Of a stretch of DNA of 64,000 nucleotides, positions 53,170 to 64,000 are shown piece by piece. The stretch is from Ascaphus truei. Its lineage: Eukaryota; Chordata; Amphibia; Anura; Ascaphidae. The stretch covers positions 5,520,876 to 5,584,875 of the forward strand of contig CM071569.1 of assembly GCA_036426205.1 (NCBI GenBank), read 5' to 3'. The notes below the pieces were generated by a model that searched no databases, was not told the origin of the DNA, and worked only from the letters and a program-made list of their open reading frames with translations. A program made the position numbers and the translations under genes. Each line of letters starts with the position of its first letter. The first letter of the stretch is position 1.

Positions 53170-53480
53170 GGCTTCGGCCCCAGCGCCTGCGAGGATGGCG
53201 GTGCGTGCAGCCGAATTCCCCGGTCTGCAGAGAGCTGCAGGGGGAAAGACAGAAGAGGGGCGTGACTGGGGAGTTACGGGGTTGCGGCCATGACATCACC
53301 CGGCAGGTTCGCCCTCATTGGCTGAACTGCCGGAGGGCGTGGCCTAGCGCTTCGTCACTACTACTAATCACAATTTTAATGTGAGCCTAAAAAAATCGCC
53401 TCGCAGCGGCCCCGGCCGCATTGAGAGGCGGCTCTTGTCCCTGCAGCGCCCGCGCTGCAGTAGCCAGTGGGGACCTGGCC
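53170..53480. mobile_element. Harbinger-like GC-rich element, 311 bp, TAA duplication
   Basis: Ends ggcttcggccccagcgcc and gtggggacctggcc, flanked by TAA (53167-53169, 53481-53483). tgacatcacccggcaggttc followed by gccctcattggctgaactgc is the clearest CRE/CCAAT module of the family. CpG-rich, non-coding. Confidence 0.75.
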
Positions 53481-53804
53481 TAAGGTGCAGTGTCTCTAAC
53501 AATCCCCTTTGAAGTGTGCATGTGAAACATATCTGTGATGCCTGGTGATGTAAGTAAGAATAGACGGCAGAGGCTGTCACGTGAACACTCTGTGGCGGCC
53601 TTTGGCTTCTTTTTAAATGAAATGTAATGACAAACAGGAAAAAAGTTTTTTTTTTTTTAAATAGTGTCACTGGATCCTTGGCACGTGCACGTGATCACTT
53701 CTGGATCACTTAGTAGAAATGAGCATACAGATGCAGCGGCCGTTATTCGAACAAATATCAAAATGGATTTATGCATAGGAGATACCGGCACCCCATTCCG
53801 GCTC

Positions 53805-53870
53805 GGGAAGCAGGGGGTCCCCGGATCTCAAGTCAACGCGGTTTAGCTCTGCAGACCCCCTGCTGCATTA
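53805..53870. repeat. family D-like hairpin fragment
   Basis: gcagggggtccccggatctc and gctctgcagaccccctgc form inverted arms like the ends of 11464-12292. Confidence 0.45.
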
Positions 53871-54334
53871 CTGTAATGTTTCAAATTAAATAAAACCCTG
53901 TGATCGCCTGTGAGAGGCGCACAGTTAGAGTGACTGATTCAGCCCTCTTACTGCGCGTCTATTACAGACAGGCAAACCCCGGTAGGACTCACACAGCAGG
54001 GACCCCCGCTGTGTTACTCCGATGGGCCATTATCTCTGCAGCGGCAAAACTTGTGAATATATTGCAACCTACGCGCGGTACAACGCAAAAAATACCCAGG
54101 TAAATGTTCGAATAACGGCCACTGCCAGTGACATACAGTACCTGGAGGGTCACAAGGGCACTGGACTGGTTAAGATAGCAGTCTGTGCTGAGAAACATTA
54201 TTTATTTTACTTCTCTTCTTGCCCTTTCCAACGCGTTTTGGTGGGGTTTTTTTTTCCATCTGATGCTCTTTGCAGGAGTTTGACATATTAAGTGTCTGGG
54301 GGGTTAAAATGGAGCTCCCCCTAGTGCTCTAAAG

Positions 54335-54542
54335 CAGTGGTGCTCAACTCCAGTCCTCAAGACACCCCCAACAGGTCAGGTTTTAATTATGGATATCTCA
54401 GCTTCAGCACAGTCAAAGACTGAGCCACTGATTGAGCCACCTGTGCTGAAGCAGTGATATCCTTAAAACTTGACATGTTGGGGGGGGGGGGGGGGGGGGG
54501 GAGGGGGGTGGGGGTCTTGCAGACTGGAGTTCAGCACCCCTG
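54335..54542. mobile_element. hAT foldback element with G-run, 208 bp
   Basis: Ends cagtggtgctcaactccagt and ctggagttcagcacccctg. Flanks ctctaaag and gtgcaaag match at 5 of 8 positions. A G run at 54479-54520 replaces part of the right arm. Confidence 0.75.
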
Positions 54543-54550
54543 GTGCAAAG

Positions 54551-56290
54551 GTTACCATTGTAACATCAGAAACTACAGATAAAGAAAATAAAGATTTGTA
54601 ACACTATTAAACCTTTTTTTATTTAAGAGCAGGGCACGCTCAGGGGACAGGATACTAACATTTTATGAGTACAATTATACAGGCTTCTGGGGGGAATGCA
54701 GCTTTATAAGGAATCACGGTGAGCTGGTGGAGAGACTGTGCAGTGTTGTAACGGTGAAATGTTATTTAAACTGAAGATAAACATTGTTAGAGAAAAGTTA
54801 CTCCCCAAAGTGAATAAGAAAGACACAGTGGCAATGTCAGACATACCTGCCCTGAAAGCAAAGCGAATACACACTTTCTCAAGGCCATCTTTGTAGGTGT
54901 CTTCCCCAGAGGATTGAAGTTTCCTTGCCCGCAAATCAAAATTAATTACATGTTGCTGCAGATCCCCTCTGAAGATTAAAAAGATTAACGATGTCTCGAT
55001 GTTAAAAGGCCCCGTGATTCTCTTATTAACTTTCTGACACCCTGCAAGGTGTGTGCAAACTTTTACTAAGTTAATTTCTGGTTGCCAGGGTAATTCACAG
55101 AGCGCTGATAAATACCGGGTGTATTTGCTCTATCCCACAAGGAGAAATGAGGTTAGGTAATCAGGCAATAATGATCATACTATCTCAGCAACCTTACTCA
55201 TACATACACATACGGTACACATAGGGCAAGGGTGTGTTAAATGATGTACTAAGTACATGCACATTCGCCAAGGCAAAGATTCCCAGCTATTTACAGAATG
55301 TATCCAGTGGTATTTTTGATGGGATAAAGGTACCAAAACTCTAACAATGAAAATATAATTTCTATTACTCTAGAAGGAATTATCATATTGAGAAAATGTG
55401 GCAGAAAAGAGCCACTCGCTGGCAGTATTCCGACCATTCCTAATCATTCTATACTACATTACGCCAAGATGTTGGAACTCAGTTCTTGGGAAATAACGCA
55501 TGTGCGCGTGTGTGTGTGTGCGTGTGTGCGCATCTCCTTTCTTACCCACCATTACCTTATTGGATAATACGAGTCACTGATGGGGGTTTGGTGGCTCTGT
55601 ACTTACTTAACTCAGGATAGGCTGAACAAACTGCTTGATGCAACAGGACTGGATGTCTCTTAAATACATTGTGATTTAGGTTAAGGAAAACGGTGTAAGA
55701 TGTGAGTACATGACCCATTTCCAAACCAACATATACTGTAGACACCACCAAATTGGTGTTTACATCTCACAGCTTTGTTTAGCATACCAACTAAAATAAC
55801 CGCATAACAACCAGAACCGTGCCGGCCTGCTCATTGCTTTGTCTTGACCTGCACATGCCGTGAATCGTGATGCCCTTGCTGGCCGAATAACCAGCACTGC
55901 AAACATGATACATTCCCACCTTCTGTGGACATGCTCAACATGATGTCAGCACCCCCAATTAACTAAGGCATTCAACTATCCGAAACCCCTGATCCCAGCC
56001 TGGCAACACCTCATTAAATCCTGTAAGCTATAACAAGAAAAACACTGTGACTAAACCTTACCCCTTTCCCATGGATGGGTGGAAGGAACAACCACCTTGG
56101 TTAAGCAAGTTAAGAGGAAGTACCACCATCTCGCCCCCCAAAGGACAATTAGTCCATATAGCCATGGCTTAAACAACTCCCTTTCCCCTTCTTGATGAGC
56201 CTAGACATCCTAACCTTTAACCCACCGCTCATGATTTATTTTCATGGCTATATTCTCTTTTAATTGCTTGGTAAAGAAACAGATCATACT
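54551..56290. other. no gene recognised
   Basis: Largest non-repetitive stretch of the right half apart from a short GT/GC run at 55500-55535. A 76-codon minus frame (54704-54934) and others show no domain. Confidence 0.4.
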
Positions 56291-56294
56291 TGTA

Positions 56295-56385
56295 TTGTAT
56301 TGTATGTTTTTATTTATATAGCGCCATTAATGTACATAGCGCTTCACGGTAGTGATACATGTGGTAATCAAATAAATAACAGATA
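56295..56385 (-). repeat. LINE/SINE 3'-end fragment (family L), copy 2
   Basis: tttatttatatagcgccatt, gtacatagcgcttcacggta and tcaaataaataac; homologous to 25432-25510. Confidence 0.55.
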
Positions 56386-56424
56386 ATATAAATACTTACT
56401 TGTTTTAATGCTGTATTTAACCGC

Positions 56425-57345
56425 ACATTATATATGTTATTGTGGGTAAAAAAAAAGTGTCATACAAGCGTCACCATACAGTGTACAGTAAATACAAATA
56501 TTACTTGTGAGTTTAACTTCCCCCTTCATAGTAACTAGTGTGGTTAGTGAGTACCTGGCCCCACCCTGGGATCATGACATCACGGAGAGTATATAAGGGG
56601 AGGGGAACGTTTGAGAAGGTAGGTTCCAGGAGGACAAGATAAGAGCAGCCTCGGGGAGAGTGGATAAGTAATGTTTGTAAAGTAATAGCGTAGACCAGAC
56701 GCCCCTGTGTATTATGTTATAGATAGGGATAGCACCCTTTAAGTAAGGATCCCAGAAGAAGATTAAGGAAGTCCACAATAAGCTTTGAAGTATGCAAATG
56801 GCACGCCCCGGAGGGTCTCAGTAACAAGGGATCCTGGGTGCCGGCGGATCGTCTCTAACCACGGATCTGCATTAACAGTCCTCTCCGGCAGCAGGGAAGT
56901 GGCAGTTCCCGCACCGACAAAAGGTGTATGCGTCACTTGTACAGGACCCGTTATAGTCCCAATGTGGGACTAGCATTACTAGGATAATACAGAGGGGTAT
57001 ATCGAACACAAGAGGGGTACCCAGTCTCAGAACAGTTAATCCTCTGAGTGTTGAGAGTGGGCATTCATGGAAGCACATAAAGCATCAATAATTAATAAAG
57101 AAACATTACAACATTGTATAAAGTGTGATGTGCGGTCCCCATGTGATAACCCATGCGGAGTAGCCATACATAATACAACGGTGTAATCTCCCTAGAAGCC
57201 GGGCAGGGAGGGTTACACGAGCACATTCACATCTCAGAGATGTCCAACGCTGCTTTTACCCATTACATTAGCATACAACGATTCCACTGCAGCCAGGGAT
57301 TCTGGGAAATGACATGCAAATGAGCACACAGAGTTCCGCTGTATA
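56425..57345 (+). repeat. family A copy (subtype A1) split by an LTR
   Basis: Left part 56425-56511 (tattgtgggtaaaa, aatattacttgtgag) and right part 57218-57345 (gagcacattcacatc, gcagccagggattctgggaa, gacatgcaaatgagcacaca) join into one body when the LTR is removed. Confidence 0.85.
56512..57217 (+). mobile_element. solo LTR, 706 bp, with TATA box and polyA signal
   Basis: Begins TTTAACTTCCCCC (first G of the expected TG lost) and ends GGGTTACA. Flanking TGAG (56508-56511) and CGAG (57218-57221) are a 4-bp duplication with one change. tatataag at 56590 preceded by tgacatcacg, and aataaa at 57094, give the promoter-to-polyA order of a plus-strand LTR. No internal retroviral genes adjoin it. 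Confidence 0.8.
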
Positions 57346-57349
57346 CTGT

Positions 57350-59195
57350 GTTTGAAACCTTGGGATTGAGGAATATGCTGCTGGCTTCTCCATCACCAAA
57401 TGGGATAAGGTAGAAGTGAGAAGTCGGGGAGGAAGACCTACAGGTCCCCAAACGTGTCCTTTGATTTCTAAAAATATTCTTCCTAGTATCTCTATCCCCC
57501 CTTTTCAAAGGCTGTGACTTTCTGTAAATTATAGCTGCAGTCCCTCATTATAAAAATGTATGGATTCCATATGTTCTGATGAATACTTTTGAAAACAGAA
57601 ACACACCTGGTATTTTTATATCTGTTTTGAGAGATGTCTTGGAACTATTTGCAAACATTGTAAATTGAGACGAGGCAGTTTAGTTCCTTCATGTTCCCCC
57701 CTTTGTTCCTTTTACGACAAGTTAAATATCCTCTCTTTTCTGCTTCCTAGTTGGCGCGACGATATGACGCGTTAACAAATCTTCCCTAGAAATGGTACCA
57801 TTTTATGCCAAAATTCAAATTCGCAGCGAAAACGCCAAACTTTTGCATTTTTTAATATTCACAGAATTACTGCAGTTTAAAAATAAACTGCCACAAATGG
57901 GTTTTTTTTAAAGAACATTTTTTCAAAAAATGTGAAAAAAAAAAAAAAAACTTTGCCCATATTCGAAAAATGTGAAAAAAAAATTCATAAATAAATCAAA
58001 AAGCATACAATAGCAGGGCAGCGTTTTCTCTGCAAAAAAAACAAACTGTGAATATTGGTTGTATGGCAAAATGTCGCTTACATTAACCTGAAAGCTCCTT
58101 TAAATATTTGAACATTTTCTAATTTTTTTCAAAGCGAATTAAATACATTTGCCAATTTCTACAACCATCCACAGGCTCCATTTGTGGTTCCCAGTCCCCA
58201 TACCCAAAAGAGACGGTGGCGGTGAGCTAGTCCCAGTCGTTAAAACACCATAATAAGTGTTACACGCCTTTTAAAATTGCACGGAATGTGAGTGTGTTTT
58301 TTATAGTCTTTTAAATATAAAGTTCTTATTATTTCGATCTGCACAATGGTCCCTCTCTTCTTCATGCATTTGAGGTACCAACTACTCAACCCCCACATCT
58401 GAGTAAAGATTGCCTTAGCTTTGTATATGCTGTGAGTAGGCAACACATCCCTGTAGGAGCCAAGATATTCCTAGGAAATCCCACATTTGATTATCACTAC
58501 ACTTAGATCTGTTGTTCTCTGCTTATAATTTGGGGTTGAAGCTCTCCTGTTTCTCCCGCTGGATTTGGAAGACAAAAGAGAATGAAAACACTTGTCAATT
58601 TCTTTTGCCAACGCATGACTCACCAATATTCAACACATTAACTTTATTCTTTCATACACTAACAAAGCACCGTATTCGCTGGCTTACACCCCCTCACTCC
58701 ACAGCGTACAGTACCAAGCAAATATGCAGAAAGTTGTTAAAAATAACACAGTAAACACCTTTTACTAAATACTTTAATATGCGTTGGGGGGGAAAACCTT
58801 TATCAAACATTTAATCCAAAACCTGGCTTTGAACCAAGAAGGTATACAACTCCGTAATTAATTTTTTTTTTTTATACCTTCTTTTCCTAATCACTGATAA
58901 AAAGCTTAATTCTATTAACAACTCGACTTGACAAATTGCACGGCTCAACAGAACCGTTTAGAAATTAATTACGCATTTTATGGCATTAGATCGGATAAAC
59001 AGCTCAACGGCGGAGCTGGACAGTGTCGGGCGGGGTACATACTGTATGGATTATGGAAACATTCGGCACAGAAGACTGCAGACAATGGGAATGTGAATTG
59101 ATAAAATGTAAGGAAGTTGAAGCTGGTTTGTTCAGGTAGAGGCGCCGTCTGAAGCCTTTTACGCGCGTACGGGGTTATTAATAACACCAGGGGAG
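57350..59195. other. no gene recognised; AT-rich
   Basis: 57820-58150 is rich in aaaatgtgaaa/cgaaaa words that resemble 21780-21960 and 62220-62560, perhaps an old dispersed family. Otherwise unassigned. Confidence 0.4.
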
Positions 59196-59229
59196 ATGTA
59201 TCAAAGCATTTTCCCAGCAACAACGATTT

Positions 59230-60670
59230 ATTTGTATCTTGCCTCTATTACTATTTTCAGAGTGTTAATAGAAACAGTTACATCTGTTCCAGTATCTGAA
59301 GAGGAGATTACGCAAGTGCTCCACAAACTAAAACTAAGCAGCCAATGTGGACCTGACTTACTGCAATCTAAGTTCCTAAGAGTTGGTGCCCCAGACATTG
59401 CCAAACTGATTGCTTCCCTATTCAACTCTATTCTGTCTGCAGGTCACATCCCTAAGACCTGGAAAACTGCCAGAGTTGTCCCAATCTTCAAAGTGAGGAC
59501 AAAAATACTCTCTCAAACTACAGGCCACTTTCTCTTCTCCCAATACTATCCAAAGTCAGGGGAAAATGTGTTCACTCCCAATTAAGCGACTACTATATGT
59601 AGCACTGCCCCCCCCCCCCCCCCTGTTGGAGATTGGGAGATTGCACAGCCTATGCTATGTGTGTTGGGTGCAATACCTGTTTGGAGCAGGAGATATTGAG
59701 CTGTCTACGGTGGAGTAGAGACTGGGACAGGCTTAGGTTCTTGTTCTCTGTAGTTCTTTCTCTGGTGTCAGCGCCTCCATCCGTAGTGGGTCCCAGGTTG
59801 TCCGGAAGTCAGTCCCCACTATTGTATTTTTCTCCCTCCTGCCCAAGGACTGATTCTCAGACAGGAGTGTATGGTGAACAAGGGTCTTTATTGGTATGCA
59901 TGGTAGCAGCCACTGCAGTTCTCCCTGCAGTGGTGCAAGGTCTTGGAAGTCCCAGACTTCTAGATGATGCAGGCCCTGGTCTTACAGGCCTTGGTGGCTG
60001 AGCCTGATGTTCCCTCAGTCAAAGGACTGAGGGTGAGCATGCTCATCCCTGCCATGGGAGAGACTCACAGCTCTCTTTCCTCTCTTCACTGGAGCAGGAG
60101 GTAGACTGAGGCTAACTTTCCACACCCTCCTGGAAGACTCTGGAAGGGGCAGGCTCATGGACTGTACCTATCCCTGATAGGCTTACACAGGCCATGAGTC
60201 ACCACCACCTTACTTCCATCACTCACAAGAGGGGCATAAGGGGGGTCAAGAGCCCACAGATCTTAACCTGTTACTGCCTGTAGCTACCGGGGCTTACATA
60301 ACAGATATAGCAGGGGAAAGCGAGATACTATGGGACATACCCTGTTACATATACAAAGACAAATTTCCCTAGCCAATTCCAATCTGGCTTTCACCCCAAA
60401 CACTCCACAGTAACTACCCTCCTAAAAGTTTGTAATGAGATCCAGTGTGGAATGGAACTGGGACAACATACTAGTGCAATATTCCTAGATTTTGCAAAGG
60501 CTTTTGATACTGTTCATTATGTTATCTTGCTTAACAAACTCCAGTGCTCTGGAAAAGTGAAGCATGCTTTAAATTGGTTTCATTCCTACCTATAAGGTAG
60601 ACCCCAACATGTGTCTATTTCAGGCTCTACCTCCAACCCATTGGATATCACCTGCGGTGTCCCGCAAGGC
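59230..60670 (+). pseudogene. LINE reverse transcriptase fragment interrupted by an LTR
   Basis: Left part (59265-59595): SEEEITQVLHKLKLS, a GPD block, SILSAGHIPKTWK and VVPIFK, the N-terminal fingers of a LINE reverse transcriptase. Right part (60354-60670): QSGFHPKHST, the catalytic motif block FLDFAKAFDTV and CGVPQGSV. Frameshifts near 59505 and a stop near 60594 show decay. The LTR 59598-60349 lies between the parts. The motif set fits the L2/CR1/Rex type of LINE. The C-terminal half is missing. Confidence 0.85.
59598..60349. mobile_element. solo LTR, 752 bp, TATA target duplication
   Basis: Starts TGTAGCAC and ends TGTTACA, flanked by tata (59594-59597, 60350-60353). A C run (59607-59623) lies near the start. 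Homologous to the last 620 bp of 47055-48504. A minus-strand aataaa (about 59889) suggests minus orientation. It splits the LINE domain and so is younger than it. Confidence 0.85.
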
Positions 60671-60877
60671 TCTGTATTCATTACCCCGTACATTTATCAA
60701 AATACCCCATTGCTTTCAATGGGTTATTTTGGGGTCAAGTACAATATCAACTTTGTTTTTTGTATATATCTGATTGAATTGATGCAGTTTTTTTTACTCC
60801 CAAAATTGTATCAGTGTCATTTTTGTGTCCCAGAATTGAACCAGAGAGACATCTATACATGATCTAAAACCTACATG

Positions 60878-61005
60878 GGGTTATTTATCAATGTCTCCCG
60901 GCTGCAAAACAGGGCTAAAAATGCAAACGAATAGCACCAAATTAATTAAAGGGGAAAAAAACTACCATTGCTTTCAAATTGGATTCTTTTGGGGGAAGAT
61001 CAGAA
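60878..61005 (+). repeat. family G repeat, copy 4
   Basis: ggggttatttatcaatgtct, cggctgcaaaacagggctaa and attgctttcaaattggattc align with 43325. Confidence 0.6.
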
Positions 61006-62000
61006 TGATTCATTAGTGCCTCAGAGCTGCACCATTCAACACAGGAGGAAAGATATTCTTAGCAAGACAGAGAAGCAGTGAAATAGCTTGAGCCAGCAGG
61101 TCGGATATTAACCAAGCATGAGGTGCATCAGGATCCACACGAACACAGCCAGATGGTCTCTCTGCCCGCTAAAAATAGCCCAGTGCCTCGCTGCGCCCTG
61201 ACACTAAATGTGGAGAGGACTGTAGCAGTTCTGCAATAGTCTTTGACTCCATCGGAAGCTCCTTTTTAATACACAGCACATACAGGGGGTTTATCCCGCC
61301 TTGTCTTCAAGTCGAGCTCATCTGTCCTTTTCCGCCAGCTAACCTTGTCTCCCCCTCCTTCTGGCAATGAGATTCATGGTGACTGTGTCTTCAGCTCCGT
61401 GTCACTAATAATAATAATAAAAAAGGAAACAACTTCAAGTTCGGCAGAGATACTGTACAAAGTAAACTTCCAAGTAAGTCGAGGAAGGGAAATGTGCTAA
61501 GCTCATGCTTTGGCTTGTGTCAGAACGTTGCTGTTCTGTTTGTGTTTACCACTGCATCCACCCCTGCTGTTTGGTTCTTCTCCACTTCATTGTCACAGTT
61601 GTCTTGTTTCGGCAATCTGGTCTCCAACGTCTGTTCTGTTGCTCACCCTTCTTCCTGGTCCCTTACGTCTCTCCTCTACTCATCATTATTTTGCTCACTG
61701 CTTGCTTTTTACGACTCCCTTTTTTTTTTTTTTTAAACAAAAGTCCAATTCACTCTTATCGCACTCTGTTCATTTATTTGGTGTTGTAAGTCTGTCAAAT
61801 CTCTATAATGATGAGCTGAGGCATTTGGATGCAACAAAAGAAATCAGCTAGTCAAAGCATTGTGTAACAGGGCTCAATAAGGCTACGAGAGACACTAAAA
61901 TGGTGACGGACACAGGTACAAACACAGAGAGAAAGGTTGACAGACATTCAATGACAGTGACCTAGACACACAAGCTTAAAGTTACAGACACCCAGTGACA
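61006..62000. other. no gene recognised
   Basis: Three overlapping plus-strand frames (61494-61851) cover the same CT-rich DNA in three frames, so none is convincing. No splice-bounded exon seen. Confidence 0.4.
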
Positions 62001-62006
62001 TTCACT

Positions 62007-62165
62007 TAGATTGTAAGCTCTTCGGGGCAGGGACTCCTTTTTCCTATTGTTACTTTTACGTCTCAAGCGCTTATTCCCACTATGTGGTATATTATGTCGT
62101 GTATGACTGCTGGGAAGCACGTTGTACATAGATGGTGCTATATAAATAAAGATATACATATATAC
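62007..62165 (+). mobile_element. SINE/retroposon 3' tail
   Basis: ttagattgtaagctcttcgg, ggcagggactcctttttcct, ggtgctatataaataaa, the full order of the tail seen partly at 5247, 18160, 26962, 37263 and 50010. The tRNA-like head is absent. Confidence 0.65.
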
Positions 62166-62580
62166 ATTCACAGAGTGAAGAGAGATGTGGGAAGTTGACA
62201 AAATTCAGTTCACCAATGTTTTTTTATCAAACGTAAAATGCAGTTCAACTGTGTATTTTTACAACAATATAAACAGAATAAACATTAGCAAAACGGTTGC
62301 TTTTTAGCCAAGAAAGTTCGGGCGAAATTTGACTGTTTCATTCAAACGTTTACATTTTTAAGTGAAATTAGTCATTTTTGCCAGAGAATCTATATTGAAT
62401 CAACCTCCAGACCCTGAAATATATGCATTTTCTCTGGAGAGGAAAAGCCAGCACAAGTCATGTTTCTGGGTTTGGAATTGGCTTGGCAAACTGCTGGCGA
62501 ATTGTGTATATTTTTCTCTTTGAGAAACTCGCATTTTGCGTGGTTTTGCAAGCTTGGGCAAAATATTTGCAAATCTCTAT
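62166..62580. other. no gene recognised
   Basis: AT-rich; possible relation to the aaatgcgaaa-type words at 57820. Overlapping opposite frames near 62390-62656 are mirror frames. Confidence 0.4.
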
Positions 62581-62582
62581 AG

Positions 62583-64000
62583 GACACACACACACACACA
62601 TTGACTCGGTCTCAGATGCACACAGTTACATACCGTATGCACACAGAAGAGACTAGGTGCAGACCGTTATATACGTTAGCACACACACTGACTGAGTCTC
62701 AGGTGCACACAGTTAGACCGTATGCACACACACTTAGATTTGTAGTCTCAGAAGCACAAAGGTACATACCTAGGCCACACACACGGCTGAGTCTCAGGTG
62801 CACAACCAGGTTTTACATATTTCCGTAGCACACACAACACCATTACCTGGTCTCGAAGCACACAGTTTACATACAGTATTCACACACCACTGAAGTCGAG
62901 TCTCATGGTGCACACGCGTACATACCGTATGTCACACACACTGACTGGAGTCTCAGATGCACACAGTTACATACCGGTATGCACACACACTGACTGAGTC
63001 TCAGGTGACACACGAATTACTTACCGTATGCACACACACACTGATCGGTACTCAGGGGCACCAGTATATACCGTATGCACACACTGACGAGACTCAGGTG
63101 CACACAGTACATTACCGTATGCACACACACGACTGAGTCTCAGAGCACACAGTTACATACCGTATGCACACACACACGACTGGACTGAGGTGACACAGTT
63201 ACCATACCGTAGGCAACACACACTGGACTGAGACTCAGGTGCACACAGTTACATACCGTATGCACACACACTGACTGAGTCCTCAGAGCACACAGTTACA
63301 TACCGTATGCACACACACTGCTGAGTCTCAGTGAACCAAAGTTACATACGTATGCACACACACACTGACTGAGGACTCAGAGTGCACACGTTACATACCG
63401 TATGCACCACACACTGACTGAGACTCAGGTGCACACAGTTAATACCGTATGCACACACACTGCACTGAGGACTCAGGTCACATAGTACATACCGTATGCA
63501 CACCGACTGAGTCTCGGTGCACACAGTTACCATACCGTATGCACACACACATGACTCGGTAACTCAGAGGCACACAGTTTACATACCGTATGCACACAGC
63601 ACTGACTGAGATCTCAGTGCACACAGTTAATACCGTATGCACACAACACTGACTGGTAACACGTGGGGGACTCAGGTGCACACAGTACAACCGTATGCAC
63701 ACACACGACTGAGATCAGGTGCACACAGCTGACTACCGTAGCACCACACACTGACTGCTCAGAGTTGCACAAGTTACATACCGTATGCACACCACACTGA
63801 CTGAGTCTCAGGGCACACATTACATACCGTATGCACACACACACTGACTCGGCTCTAGGGTGCACACAGTTACATACCGTAGCCACACACTGACTGAGAT
63901 CTAGGTGCACACAGTTAATACCGTATGCACACACAGACTGAGTCTCGGTGCACACAGTACATACCGTATGCACACCACACTGACTGAGCTCAGGTGACAG
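62583..64000 (+). repeat. 47-bp minisatellite, about 30 copies, running off the window
   Basis: Unit gcacacacactgactgagtc then tcaggtgcacacagttacat and accgtat. Copies carry many single-base indels. The array continues to the last base, so its true end is outside. Minus-strand CAYG/CVHT frames are repeat products. Confidence 0.95.

Noticed and set aside
61494..61851. Exon candidate
   Set aside because: All three plus frames are open over the same CT-rich stretch, which indicates composition and not coding.
62583..64000. CRISPR-like array
   Set aside because: A 47-bp tandem minisatellite without spacers.

Overview
The window is a repeat-dense, gene-free stretch of a vertebrate nuclear genome, most likely an amphibian (probably a frog). 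I infer this from the mix of transposons rather than from any diagnostic gene: Tc1/mariner, hAT and Harbinger-like elements, L2/CR1-type LINE fragments, solo LTRs, tRNA-derived SINE tails and many minisatellites. I found no convincing host exon, tRNA, rRNA or bacterial-type gene. The long open frames lie in low-complexity DNA, in tandem repeats or in transposon remnants. One run of 111 N (10868-10978) and heavy indel noise inside tandem arrays point to a long-read draft assembly.

Layout. 0-10 kb: a 147-bp duplication, a foldback element, a GC-rich Harbinger-like element, a LINE 3' fragment, a 696-bp solo LTR with a perfect 4-bp target duplication, a second LINE remnant split by a SINE tail, a 39-bp minisatellite, an NRF1-motif cluster and a hAT foldback element. 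10-20 kb: a 37-bp minisatellite with a gap and an inverted block, a nested composite element, a tandem ~0.4-kb repeat with a hammerhead ribozyme fold on the minus strand, a 21-bp minisatellite of about 1.2 kb, and several Harbinger-like elements, one inserted in a member of the 0.4-kb family. 20-35 kb: CA/GT, CT and G-rich low-complexity blocks, 39-bp, 14/20-bp, 86-bp, 49-bp and 36-bp arrays, a 135-bp hAT element with a perfect 8-bp target duplication, and a hAT foldback element split by another repeat. 35-50 kb: a hammerhead-like repeat family, a 599-bp hAT element with perfect CTCTAGAG duplications, a 1.1-kb Harbinger-like element, a deleted Tc1 element and a 1450-bp solo LTR. 50-64 kb: more of the same families, an LTR inserted in the 0.4-kb family, another LTR inserted in a LINE reverse transcriptase, and a 47-bp array that runs off the right edge.

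The most notable system is the 0.4-kb family. One locus (about 12960-13440) repeats head to tail with a 399-bp period and, on the minus strand, carries all conserved parts of a type I hammerhead: CUGAUGA, GAAA, a self-complementary helix III, a GUC cleavage triplet and a 7-bp helix I. A second locus (44881-45300) repeats with a 389-bp period and has a decayed version. A separate family (36220-36620 and 50230-50580) carries a different hammerhead-like core on the plus strand. This resembles retrozymes and Penelope-like elements. A second theme is a set of GC-rich Harbinger-like elements that share a compact CCAAT-box plus CACGTG/TGACGTCA core, as if they carried promoter modules.
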